Below are positions 8,561-16,131 of a DNA stretch of 64,000 nt, piece by piece. Below the pieces are notes generated by a model that worked only from the letters and a program-made list of their open reading frames with translations, did not search any database and was not told where the DNA came from. Within the stretch, counting starts at the first letter, position 1. Every line of letters starts with the position of its first letter. Source of the DNA: Microbacterium terregens (lineage in GTDB: Bacteria; Actinomycetota; Actinomycetes; Actinomycetales; Microbacteriaceae); contig NZ_BAAAWH010000001.1 in the NCBI RefSeq assembly GCF_039534975.1, positions 2,418,001 to 2,482,000 on the forward strand, in the 5' to 3' direction. A program made the position numbers and the translations under genes.

Positions 8561-9901
8561 ATGAGCGCCCAGGCCCCGCGCAGCACCGCGCTGCACACCG
8601 ACCGGTACGAGCTGACCATGCTCGATGCCGCCCTCCGCGACGGCACCGCCCAACGCCGCTGCGTCTTCGAGTTGTTCGGCAGGCGTCTGTCCGGCGGCCG
8701 CCGTTTCGGCGTGGTGGCGGGCACCGGGCGTCTGCTCTCGCTCATCCAGGATTTCCGCTTCGGCGACGATGAGCTGCGATTCCTCCGCGATGGACGGGTG
8801 GTGGATGCCGCAACACTCGAGTTTCTCGCCGGCTATCGGTTCAGCGGGTCGATCACGGGATACCAGGAGGGCGAGCTGTACTTTCCGGGCTCCCCCATCC
8901 TCACGATCGAAGGCACGTTCGCCGAGGCCGTGGTGCTCGAGACCCTCGCGCTCAGCGTCCTGAACCACGACTCGGCGATCGCGACCGCCGCCGCCCGGAT
9001 GAGTATCGCCGCCGGTGACCGTCCGCTGTCCGAGATGGGATCGCGGCGTGCCGGTGAGGAATCCGCGGTCGCCGCCGCTCGCGCCGCATACATCACGGGC
9101 TTCGGCGCGACCAGCAACCTCGAGGCCGGCAGACGCTGGGGCATCCCCACGATGGGCACCGCCGCGCACGCGTGGACGCTGCTGCACGACAGCGAAGAGG
9201 ACGCCTTCCGCTCCCAGATCGCGGCCCTCGGTGTGGACACCACTCTCCTCATCGACACGTACGACATCCACGAGGGCGTCGAGACCGCCGTACGTGTCGC
9301 GGGCACCTCACTCGGCGGCGTGCGGATCGACTCCGGCGACCTGCCCACCATGGCCAGCCAGGTCCGCGAACATCTGGACGCACTCGGTGCGACCGCGACG
9401 AAGATCACCGTCACCAGCGACCTCGACGAATTCGCGATCGCCGCGCTCGCGGCGTCCCCCGTCGATTCCTACGGAGTGGGCACCTCGGTCGTCACCGGCT
9501 CAGGCACGCCGACCGCGGGTATGGTCTACAAGCTCGTCGCCCGGCAGGCGTCCGACGGATCCTGGGTCGCCGTCGCGAAATCCTCCACCGAAAAGAGCTC
9601 GAAAGGCGGCCGCAAGGCGGCCTTCCGCACGCTCAAGAACGGCATCGCGACCTCAGAGGTCGTGGCGATCTCCGACGGGTTCGAGCAGGTGGACACGCCG
9701 GCAGAACACCCCGGCGCGCGTCCCCTCCAGGTTCAGCTCGTTCTGGACGGACAGGCGGATGCTGCGTTCCAAGGCCCCGCGGGTGTCGAGGTCGCGCGTG
9801 CCCACCATGCGCGCGTGCGCGAGGAGCTTCCCGTTCGAGGACTCGCGCTGAGCCGCTCAGATCCGGCGATTACGACGGTGTTCGTCAACGCCAAGCCCTG
9901 A
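8561..9901 (+). CDS. pncB: Nicotinate phosphoribosyltransferase
   Basis: 446 residues. It condenses nicotinate with PRPP in an ATP-assisted reaction, the entry step of NAD salvage. The N-terminus [10 protein letters not shown] is the family signature. [14 protein letters not shown] carries the phosphorylatable His region, [14 protein letters not shown] and [11 protein letters not shown] are the phosphate and ribose-binding segments, and [11 protein letters not shown] lies near the end. It converges on the DUF3039 gene with a 32-base gap. The start is fixed by the family N-terminus and by TAGGCT six bases upstream. Confidence 0.95.
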   Translation: MSAQAPRSTALHTDRYELTMLDAALRDGTAQRRCVFELFGRRLSGGRRFGVVAGTGRLLSLIQDFRFGDDELRFLRDGRVVDAATLEFLAGYRFSGSITGYQEGELYFPGSPILTIEGTFAEAVVLETLALSVLNHDSAIATAAARMSIAAGDRPLSEMGSRRAGEESAVAAARAAYITGFGATSNLEAGRRWGIPTMGTAAHAWTLLHDSEEDAFRSQIAALGVDTTLLIDTYDIHEGVETAVRVAGTSLGGVRIDSGDLPTMASQVREHLDALGATATKITVTSDLDEFAIAALAASPVDSYGVGTSVVTGSGTPTAGMVYKLVARQASDGSWVAVAKSSTEKSSKGGRKAAFRTLKNGIATSEVVAISDGFEQVDTPAEHPGARPLQVQLVLDGQADAAFQGPAGVEVARAHHARVREELPVRGLALSRSDPAITTVFVNAKP

Positions 9902-9933
9902 TCCTCAGCCCGGGGCACACGGGCCGGCGGACC

Positions 9934-10200
9934 TCAGCCGACCAGGGACTCGTAGATCTCCTTGCACGTGGGGCACACCGGGAACTTCTCCGGATCGCGT
10001 CCGGGCGTCCACTTCTTGCCGCAGAGCGCGCGAACCGGCTTGCCCGTGATCGCCGATTCGAGGATCTTCTCCTTCTTCACGTAATGCGAGAAGCGCTCGT
10101 GATCGCCGGGCTCGAGGTTCTCCTCCCGGATGAGCTCTTCGAGTTCTCGATCTAGGGTCGCGGTGCCACCCTGATCCGGGGTGTCGAGGGGGGTGCTCAT
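9934..10200 (-). CDS. DUF3039 family protein
   Basis: 88 residues, a small actinobacterial protein of unknown function. It is acidic at the N-terminus, with a central YVKKEKI segment and a zinc-ribbon-like C-terminus containing a single Cys in ALCGKKW and a CPTC pair. A structural metal is therefore likely, though one Cys is missing for a classical four-Cys ribbon unless His65-type ligands help. TACACT lies eight bases before the ATG. The family is conserved across Microbacteriaceae from memory; I infer no function. Confidence 0.9.
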   Translation of the reverse strand: MSTPLDTPDQGGTATLDRELEELIREENLEPGDHERFSHYVKKEKILESAITGKPVRALCGKKWTPGRDPEKFPVCPTCKEIYESLVG

Positions 10201-10208
10201 GGTCAGTC

Positions 10209-10214
10209 AGTGTA
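10209..10214 (-). promoter_or_regulatory. -10 hexamer TACACT of the DUF3039 gene
   Basis: TACACT on the minus strand, eight bases before the ATG at 10200, consistent with a leaderless transcript. Confidence 0.55.
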
Positions 10215-10236
10215 TCGCGCCGACAGAACCGGAGGG

Positions 10237-10270
10237 GCCGGATGCCGCGGCGACCACCCCCGCATCCGGC
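10237..10270 (-). terminator. Hairpin terminator after the ABC exporter genes
   Basis: Perfect 9-bp arms GCCGGATGC (10237-10245) and GCATCCGGC (10262-10270), immediately after the stop of the membrane gene on the minus strand. The 16-base loop and lack of a T run make it a weak intrinsic terminator. The arms are built from the GGATGCC word that is frequent in this window. Confidence 0.45.
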
Positions 10271-10271
10271 G

Positions 10272-11843
10272 TCAGACGGACTCGGCGAACTCCATGAGCC
10301 GACCACCGCGCTGCCGGAACACGGCGGATCCGATCGCGATGCCGACCACCAGCACGACCGCTCCGATCGCCAGTCCGCCCCACAGGGCGAGCATCGCCGC
10401 GTCGGGGTCGCCGTTCAGCGCCAGCCACGCCCACCACAGCGCCGGGGCGCTGATCAGGATGCCGCCCAGCATGACTGCGCCCTGGGCGATGGCTGCGCCC
10501 GAGCCCACCCGCTGAGGCTGCTGGAAGGGGCTCTCACCGGGGCGCGACACCGCGTACGGGGCGGCAACCGAAGAGATGCTGGACAACCCCAGACCGGTCA
10601 GGAAGAGCGCGGCACACGCGCCGGCCATCGCCGGCAGGAAAGCCCAGCGACCGTGCAGGGCGACGGCGACAGGGACGGCGACCGCCAGCAGCGGGATGCC
10701 GATCAGCAGCACCGGGACGAGCCGGCCGACCCGATCGGAGACGCCGCGAACGCCGCTGGCGATGTGCATCCAGATCGCCGTCGAATCGTAGGCGAGATCG
10801 TTGTGCGGGAACCAGCCGAGGAACAGCGCGATGATCGGGACGGGCACCAGTGCCACGATCTCGGGCGGCACCCCCGCGAACAGGAGGGGGACCGTGGTGA
10901 GAACGGCGGCGACGGGGATGACGGCGATGTTGACGAGGTAGCGGAGGTCGCGCAGCCAGTAGATCAGGCTTCGCGCGGCGATCGCCCCGCCGGGCGTTCC
11001 CGGTGCCACGGCGAACCAGCCGAGCCCACCCCGCACGCGCACAGCCACCGGCCGTTCGGTGGTCGACAGGAGTCGACGCACGAGCAGAACCCAGATCAGG
11101 CCGAGTGCGACGAGGGTGCCCAGAGCGACCAGCAGCACCGGCGCGGCCGCGCCTGTCTGGTGCTGCGCGACAGCACCCGGGTAGGCCCATGCCGCGCCGA
11201 GCGGTGTCAGCGCCAGGACCGAGACGGCCTCGGCCAGCTGTGACGGCACCTGGCCGCGCCACTCCAGCGAGCCGAAGAACACGCCTACCGGCACCGCGAC
11301 CACGAGGACCAGCAAGGCGAACACACCCGCGAGTTCGCGGGAGCGGCGCTCGCGCAGGAACAGAGCCGTCAGCGCCATGCACACCCGCGCGAGCAGGACG
11401 CACGTCGCGACGCCGAGCACGACCCCGACAGCGGTGACCCACCCTGGCACGCCGCGATCGGCCCAGACGACGGCCGCGCACACCGCGACGGCGATGAGGG
11501 CGAAGCTGGGAACACTGAGGAAGCCGGCGACAGCGAGGACCGCAGCCAGCCTCCCGCCGGGCAGGCCGAGCACGATGAATCGACGAGGATCCAGCGGATC
11601 GGTCGCCCCCGCGATCAGCGGGGCGAGGGCGAACCCGAGGGTCACCGCCGATCCCCCGAGCACCGTCACGGCAAGCACCACCTCGGTGGGTGCATCCCGC
11701 AGGGTGAGGAGCGCCCAGCACGCGATGACGGCCGCCATCACCAGCAGGAGCAGCCCCAGCAGCACCCGCGTCACGTGGCCGGAGTCGCCGCGCACAGCAC
11801 CCAGCAGAAGCGCGATCCTCAGTCGGAGAACGTGTGCAGCCAC
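10272..11843 (-). CDS. ABC exporter membrane subunit, about 12 helices
   Basis: 523-residue polytopic membrane protein. Hydrophobic segments run through nearly the whole length (from about residue 25 to 510), with only short polar loops. There is no recognisable permease signature beyond its pairing with the upstream ATPase, whose coding end overlaps this start by 25 bases. That overlap and the gene order indicate one transporter. The substrate is unknown; the ATPase class is that of drug, lipid or peptide exporters. The ATG at 11843 is the furthest upstream; a start slightly inside cannot be excluded. Confidence 0.8.
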   Translation of the reverse strand: MAAHVLRLRIALLLGAVRGDSGHVTRVLLGLLLLVMAAVIACWALLTLRDAPTEVVLAVTVLGGSAVTLGFALAPLIAGATDPLDPRRFIVLGLPGGRLAAVLAVAGFLSVPSFALIAVAVCAAVVWADRGVPGWVTAVGVVLGVATCVLLARVCMALTALFLRERRSRELAGVFALLVLVVAVPVGVFFGSLEWRGQVPSQLAEAVSVLALTPLGAAWAYPGAVAQHQTGAAAPVLLVALGTLVALGLIWVLLVRRLLSTTERPVAVRVRGGLGWFAVAPGTPGGAIAARSLIYWLRDLRYLVNIAVIPVAAVLTTVPLLFAGVPPEIVALVPVPIIALFLGWFPHNDLAYDSTAIWMHIASGVRGVSDRVGRLVPVLLIGIPLLAVAVPVAVALHGRWAFLPAMAGACAALFLTGLGLSSISSVAAPYAVSRPGESPFQQPQRVGSGAAIAQGAVMLGGILISAPALWWAWLALNGDPDAAMLALWGGLAIGAVVLVVGIAIGSAVFRQRGGRLMEFAESV

Positions 11844-13414
11844 TCGAGGCCCTCCACGTCGCTCAGGCCGCCCGCGAGCTCGATGAAGCGCTGCTCGAGC
11901 GTGAGCTCACCACGCACCTCGTCCACCGTCCCCTCGGCCAACACCTGGCCGGCGACGACGACCGCGAGCCTCGCGCACACGCGTTCGACCAGCTCCATTC
12001 CGTGACTGGAGAGGATGACCGTCCCGCCGTGTGCGACGTAGGTCGAGAGGATGTCGAGGATGATCGCGCTGGAGACCGGATCCACCGACTCGAACGGCTC
12101 GTCCAGAACCAGCAGCCGGGGCGAGTGGATCAAGGCGCCTGCCAGCATGACCTTCTTCACCATGCCGGCGGAATAGTCCGAGACGGCGCGGCCGAGGGCG
12201 TCGGACAGATCGAACGCCCGCGCCAGATCCGCCGTCCGGCGCTCGACCACGGCGGAGGGAAGCCCCCGCAGCACGCCGTAGTAGTGCAGCAGCTGTCGTC
12301 CGGTCAGGCGGTCGAAGGTGCGCAGGCGGTCGGGCAGCACGCCCATCTGCCGCTTCGCGCCGATCGGGTCGGATGCCGCGTCGATCCCGTTCACGCGGAT
12401 GCTCCCACGGTCTGCGCGCAGCAGCCCCGCGATCATCGACAGCGTCGTGGTCTTGCCGGCGCCGTTCGGTCCGACCAGCCCGTAGAAGATGCCGGCGGGA
12501 ACCGTCAGGTCGATCCCGTCGACGGCTCGGGTCTCGCCGAAGTTCTTGGTGATGCCCTTCACGACCAGCGCAGCGGTGGCCGGATCCACGGATGCCGCGA
12601 CCACTGGGTCCGGCACCTCGAGCGGTCGCGGCCGCACGACGACGGCGTCGGGTGCGAGTGCGACCGGTGCCTCGGCGGCCATTGGTCGGAGCGGCATTGC
12701 GGTGAGCGGGAAGGTGCGATCTTCGAGGCGCGGCGCGATGACTTCGGACGTGTGGTCGTTGCGTGGCGCGCGCGCCTCGACGAACAGCTCGGCCGATGAC
12801 TCCACCTCGGGTTCACGCGCCTCGGGCGTTTCGACCGGAGCACGGTCGACGGGCTCGACGGGCTCGACGGGGTCGACGGGGTCGACGGACTCGACGGACT
12901 CGACGGACCCGACGGGCTCGACGGGCTCGACGGGCTCGACGGGCTCGACGGGCGAGTCAACCGACGGCGGAGTGGGCGTGTCGGTGGAGGGTTCCACGAG
13001 GGTCTCGGCGAGTGCCTCGACCGCGGATTCCGTCTCCACCACAGGCTCGGCAGGCGGCTCGCTCGCGGACTCCGCCGACGTCGTGACGCGGGACGGTGAC
13101 GGTGACGGAGGCAGCGGGGGCCTGGGCGGGATGAGCAGGTCGGCGGGCAACGGCGGCGGCGGTCCGGGATCCGGCATGTTCCGCGGCGTCTTCTTCACCG
13201 CGCTCTTCGCGGTGCTCTTGCTCGTGCCTTCGCTCGGGCTCTTCACCGATGGCCGTTTCGGGGTGGGGCGGGGCTTCGTGCCCCGCGCGGCCGCGACATC
13301 GGCGGCGACCTGCGGCTTCGGCGGAACAGGCCTCACCTGCCCGCGTGCGCTACCGGCTTCGCCATCCGGTGGGTTCGGATGAGCGTCCTGCGGCAGAGGC
13401 AGCGGGGCTGTCAC
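11819..13414 (-). CDS. ABC transporter ATPase with a long low-complexity N-terminal extension
   Basis: 531 residues, over 200 longer than usual. The ABC domain occupies about residues 275-510: Walker A GPNGAGKTT, Q-loop, signature YSAGM, Walker B LLVLDEP and switch His in SSHGMEL. Residues 1-270 are Pro/Glu/Ser/Val-rich, with a Pro/Val/Glu-type repeat encoded by a 12 x 9-bp tandem array, and probably disordered. The ATPase type resembles the ABC-2 exporter class with single ATPase domains. It overlaps the membrane gene by 25 bases. GTG at 13414 is chosen because TAAGTT lies six bases upstream; a shorter product starting within the extension is possible. Confidence 0.88.
   Translation of the reverse strand: MTAPLPLPQDAHPNPPDGEAGSARGQVRPVPPKPQVAADVAAARGTKPRPTPKRPSVKSPSEGTSKSTAKSAVKKTPRNMPDPGPPPPLPADLLIPPRPPLPPSPSPSRVTTSAESASEPPAEPVVETESAVEALAETLVEPSTDTPTPPSVDSPVEPVEPVEPVEPVGSVESVESVDPVDPVEPVEPVDRAPVETPEAREPEVESSAELFVEARAPRNDHTSEVIAPRLEDRTFPLTAMPLRPMAAEAPVALAPDAVVVRPRPLEVPDPVVAASVDPATAALVVKGITKNFGETRAVDGIDLTVPAGIFYGLVGPNGAGKTTTLSMIAGLLRADRGSIRVNGIDAASDPIGAKRQMGVLPDRLRTFDRLTGRQLLHYYGVLRGLPSAVVERRTADLARAFDLSDALGRAVSDYSAGMVKKVMLAGALIHSPRLLVLDEPFESVDPVSSAIILDILSTYVAHGGTVILSSHGMELVERVCARLAVVVAGQVLAEGTVDEVRGELTLEQRFIELAGGLSDVEGLEWLHTFSD
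12844..12951. repeat. Tandem repeat, 12 copies of a 9-bp unit inside the ABC ATPase gene
   Basis: Twelve consecutive 9-base units of the form NNTCGACGG (one unit reads acccgacgg), for example gctcgacgg, ggtcgacgg and actcgacgg. The period keeps the frame and encodes alternating Pro-Val with Glu, Ser or Asp on the minus strand. This is a candidate variable-number repeat. Confidence 0.9.
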
Positions 13415-13420
13415 CGATAC

Positions 13421-13426
13421 AACTTA
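13421..13426 (-). promoter_or_regulatory. -10 hexamer TAAGTT of the ABC ATPase gene
   Basis: TAAGTT on the minus strand ends six bases before the GTG at 13414, supporting the long N-terminal form as the primary product. Confidence 0.5.
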
Positions 13427-13536
13427 CCAAGGGGTTCCGACGAGGAGGCAACGCGTGACCGCGTCCGGGCAACCGCCTCTTTGTCACAAATCTGCAACGG
13501 CAGGCGCTCTTCATGCGGGTTCCCAGGTGTCGTCGC

Positions 13537-13581
13537 TACCATGAATTTCGGCACAAGGGAGTGTCGCGTCGGTGAACCGAC
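13537..13581 (+). promoter_or_regulatory. Candidate -10 (TACCAT) and palindrome upstream of the nucleotidyltransferase gene
   Basis: TACCAT at 13537-13542 is a possible -10, giving a leader of about 60 bases. Within that leader GTCGGT-GA-ACCGAC (13568-13581) is a perfect 6-bp inverted repeat that could be an operator or a small hairpin. No good -35 is visible. The rest of the 13415-13611 gap holds nothing I can name. Confidence 0.35.
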
Positions 13582-13611
13582 AGTGAAGACACTCATCCCA
13601 GGAGCAGACTT

Positions 13612-14304
13612 TTGACCCTTCAGACCGTGATTCTCGCAGCCGGAATGGGCTCGCGGCTAGGCCGCAGCCTGCCGAAGCCGCTGACCGAGCTCAGCGACGG
13701 ACGCAGCATCATGCAGCAGCAGCATGAGAACATCCGCGCCGCATTCGGCACCGACGCGCGCATCACGACGGTCGTCGGGTACAAGGCCGAGGCGATCGTC
13801 GAGGCATTCCCCCGCGTCGATTACGTCTACAACGACCGCTACGACCAGACCAACACCTCCAAGAGCCTGCTGCGCGCCCTGACCAAGAGCGGCAAGGGCG
13901 GCGTGCTGTGGATGAACGGCGACGTGGTCTTCGACCCACGCGTGCTCGGGCGTGCGATCGACCTGATCGAGCGCGACCAGTCCTTCGTCACGGTCAACAC
14001 GTCCAAGGTCAGCGACGAAGAGGTCAAGTACACCGTCACCGCCGAGGGTTTCATCAACGAGCTCTCCAAGACGGTCAAGGGCGGGATCGGCGAAGCGGTC
14101 GGGATCAACTACATCTCCAGCACCGACAAGAGCGCGTTCATCCGCCAGCTGTCGCGGGTGGACGACCAGGACTACTTCGAACGCGGCCTCGAGCTCGCGA
14201 TCGTCGAGGACGGCGTGCTGCTGGAGCCGCTGGACATCTCCGATCTCTACGCCGTCGAGGTCGACTTCGCTGAAGACCTGGAACGCGCGAACCTCTACGT
14301 CTGA
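13612..14304 (+). CDS. COG1213-type nucleotidyltransferase (CTP-dependent, LicC-like)
   Basis: 230 residues. The N-terminus ILAAGMGSRLGRSLPKPL is the nucleotide-binding signature of sugar-phosphate and phosphocholine nucleotidyltransferases. The VYNDRYDQTNTSKSLLRAL segment (about 78-96) and MNGDVVF are typical of the COG1213 branch, which includes phosphocholine cytidylyltransferases. It would activate a phosphorylated alcohol or sugar as an NDP derivative, plausibly for surface polymers made by the TagF-like enzymes 4 kb away. The TTG start is set by AGGAG seven bases upstream and by the family N-terminus; there is no ATG near. Confidence 0.8.
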   Translation: MTLQTVILAAGMGSRLGRSLPKPLTELSDGRSIMQQQHENIRAAFGTDARITTVVGYKAEAIVEAFPRVDYVYNDRYDQTNTSKSLLRALTKSGKGGVLWMNGDVVFDPRVLGRAIDLIERDQSFVTVNTSKVSDEEVKYTVTAEGFINELSKTVKGGIGEAVGINYISSTDKSAFIRQLSRVDDQDYFERGLELAIVEDGVLLEPLDISDLYAVEVDFAEDLERANLYV

Positions 14305-14351
14305 GCGTGGCCGGCTTGTCAAGCCCCAGCCTTCCTCCCGTAGAGCGCGCA

Positions 14352-14357
14352 TAGGAT
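14352..14357 (+). promoter_or_regulatory. -10 hexamer TAGGAT
   Basis: TAGGAT ends seven bases before the ATG at 14365, consistent with a leaderless mRNA. Confidence 0.55.
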
Positions 14358-14364
14358 CGGCCTG

Positions 14365-15336
14365 ATGGCCGACAAGGTGCACCGTATCCACTCCCTCCCG
14401 GAAGATTCGCCGTGGACGGGAGGTCTGCCGCCTGCCGGTTCCGACGAGCACCCGCTGGTTGTTCGCATGCTCGACCGCGTCCTGGCCATTCAACGACCGG
14501 TCGTCTTGGCGCACCTGCGCAGCATCCGCCTGCGCCATCCGCAGGCGACGACCGGCGAGATCGTACGCATCCTCGAACGGCGCTATCTCGCCGCCGTCAC
14601 CACCGGTGGCGCGGCGGTCGGGGCCACCGCGGTCGTGCCCGGCATCGGCACCGGTGTGACGCTCGCGCTGAGCGGAGTCGAGACCGTCGGCTTCCTCGAA
14701 GCGACGACCCTGTTCGCACAGTCCGTCGCTGAGGTGCACGGCATCCCCGTGGCAGATCCCGACCGGGCGCGAGCGCTCGTGCTGGCCCTGATGCTGGGCA
14801 AAGAGGGCGTGGATCTGGTCGCGCAGCTGGCCGGCCAGGCGACGGGCAAGGGCCCCGGCCGGGACCGCTACTGGGGCGAGCTGATCACCAAGACGCTCCC
14901 CCGCGCCGCGGTGGGTCCCCTCGTCGATCGGTTGAAGAAGGCTTTCGTGCGCTCCTTCGCCGCGCGCGGCGGCGCCTCTTTTCTGGGCAAGGCGCTGCCG
15001 TTCGGCATCGGCGCGGCCGTCGGCGGGGCCGGCAACCACATCCTCGGCCGACGGGTGCTGGTCGGCTCCCGCCGGGCGTTCGGGCTGCCGCCGATGGAAC
15101 TGCCGGCCGACCTCGAGCCGGGCCCGGACACCCTGCGTCTGGAGCACGCCGCCACCCGCGGAATCCGCCGAGCCGGCGGGGCGATCGCCGGCGGCGTGAC
15201 CCGGGGTGTCTCCGCGGTCGGGACCGCAGGACGCAGGGTGGGTGGCGCGGTGACGCCGCGCCGGCGCAAGGCGATCGAGGGTCCGGATGCCGCGGCATCC
15301 GAGAGCTCTCTCGACGACGGCCCCGCGGACCGCTGA
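14365..15336 (+). CDS. Conserved protein with Gly/Ala-rich hydrophobic core, function unknown
   Basis: 323 residues, not recognised with confidence. A helical N-terminal region (about 25-75) is followed by a glycine-rich hydrophobic stretch (about 76-112) with an AAVGATAVVPGIGTGVTLAL pattern. Two further hydrophobic segments follow (about 130-155 and 205-225). The C-terminal 60 residues are Gly/Arg-rich and end acidic. The pattern resembles EcsC- or DUF697-like membrane-associated proteins, but no motif settles this. It is probably membrane-associated. An 18-bp perfect palindrome lies within the last codons (15284-15301). Confidence 0.75.
   Translation: MADKVHRIHSLPEDSPWTGGLPPAGSDEHPLVVRMLDRVLAIQRPVVLAHLRSIRLRHPQATTGEIVRILERRYLAAVTTGGAAVGATAVVPGIGTGVTLALSGVETVGFLEATTLFAQSVAEVHGIPVADPDRARALVLALMLGKEGVDLVAQLAGQATGKGPGRDRYWGELITKTLPRAAVGPLVDRLKKAFVRSFAARGGASFLGKALPFGIGAAVGGAGNHILGRRVLVGSRRAFGLPPMELPADLEPGPDTLRLEHAATRGIRRAGGAIAGGVTRGVSAVGTAGRRVGGAVTPRRRKAIEGPDAAASESSLDDGPADR
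15284..15301. repeat. 18-bp perfect palindrome built from GGATGCCG
   Basis: CGGATGCCG followed directly by CGGCATCCG. It sits in the 3' end of the coding region and joins, head to head, two copies of a word that recurs throughout the window. It may be a protein-binding site or coincidence of Asp-Ala codons. Confidence 0.5.
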
Positions 15337-15439
15337 GGCCACCTCTCCACCTCTCCTCCACAGCCGCCCGGATTACCGCTCCCCTCACACGAGCGGTCCG
15401 ACCCAGCGGATCGGCTGTGTCGTCGTCGGATGCCGCTCC

Positions 15440-15445
15440 TAGCGT
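15440..15445 (+). promoter_or_regulatory. -10 hexamer TAGCGT
   Basis: TAGCGT ends seven bases before the ATG at 15453 and decides that start over a GTG at 15417. Confidence 0.55.
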
Positions 15446-15452
15446 TCCGGGC

Positions 15453-15752
15453 ATGCTGAGAGTCGTCGATCCCGAAGAGTTCCCGTCCGCCTACCGCGTG
15501 CCGTGGCGCGTCGATCACGTGTACGGGACGCATTCGCTCGTCACGAACGCCGGCGACACCGCACTGGATTTCGTGCGCGTCTTCGTGGACAGCAGCAGCT
15601 TCGCGCCGCAGACCGAACTGTGGGGGCAGATGCTCCCCGGCGAGACGGTGGAACTGTGCCTCTGCGATCACGACCTGGAGGATGTGGTCGTGACGCTGTG
15701 CTGGTTCCGCCCCGAGACGGGAATCGAGTACGTGTGGCGATTCCTCGTGTGA
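15453..15752 (+). CDS. Small conserved protein of unknown function
   Basis: 99 residues, cytosolic, no signal peptide. The composition is of a compact beta-rich domain: alternating hydrophobic strands (HSLVTNAGDTALDFVRVFVD; TVELCLCDHDLEDVVVTLCW), acidic overall, with Cys-X-Cys in the middle. I do not recognise a family. The start at 15453 follows TAGCGT by seven bases. It is flanked by the unknown 14365 gene and a small acidic protein gene on the same strand. Confidence 0.75.
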   Translation: MLRVVDPEEFPSAYRVPWRVDHVYGTHSLVTNAGDTALDFVRVFVDSSSFAPQTELWGQMLPGETVELCLCDHDLEDVVVTLCWFRPETGIEYVWRFLV

Positions 15753-15795
15753 CAGCGCAGACGCGCAAACGCGCTCGCAAGCGCACAATGGTGGG

Positions 15796-16035
15796 ATGGG
15801 TCTATTCACGCCGCGTCCCGAGGAACCCGCCGAGTGGGCCGGGCTCCCCTCGGAACCCCTCGAGCCCGGCTCGGGCGCAGAAAGCCTGGGTTCTCCGACC
15901 GGGTATTCGGATCCGCTGGGCATTCTCGGGCCGGCGGTGGAGTCCATCGTCATCCCGGTTCTCCCCGCCGCGGAGATCGCCCGGACCGCGTCCGACCCGG
16001 CTGCCGGCGAACCGCCCGAGTCCGCGGAGAATTGA
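15796..16035 (+). CDS. Small acidic Pro-rich protein, hypothetical
   Basis: 79 residues, Pro/Glu/Gly/Ser-rich, with a short central hydrophobic run (GILGPAVESIVIPVLPAAE). CACAAT lies six bases before the ATG, a one-mismatch version of the leaderless -10. Codon third positions are strongly GC, as in neighbouring genes, and the N-terminal MGLFTPRPEEP is familiar from Microbacterium hypothetical proteins. Function is unknown. Confidence 0.6.
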   Translation: MGLFTPRPEEPAEWAGLPSEPLEPGSGAESLGSPTGYSDPLGILGPAVESIVIPVLPAAEIARTASDPAAGEPPESAEN

Positions 16036-16118
16036 GGTCGGCCGTCTCCGCGGGGGCGGGGTCCGCGCTCGAGTGCAAGCGCTTCCTCCGCTCACTCGAC
16101 ACGCTCCCCAGGCGGGCA

Positions 16119-16124
16119 TAGCCT
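16119..16124 (+). promoter_or_regulatory. -10 hexamer TAGCCT of the maltokinase gene
   Basis: TAGCCT ends seven bases before the ATG at 16132. Confidence 0.55.
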
Positions 16125-16131
16125 CGGGAAC

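Noticed and set aside
12844-12951. CRISPR-like repeat array
   Set aside because: The units are 9 bases, contiguous without spacers and in frame within a gene, so this is a coding tandem repeat.
13379-13615. Small frame over the intergenic region before the nucleotidyltransferase gene
   Set aside because: It has no ribosome binding site, lies across the ABC promoter and has no recognisable protein features.
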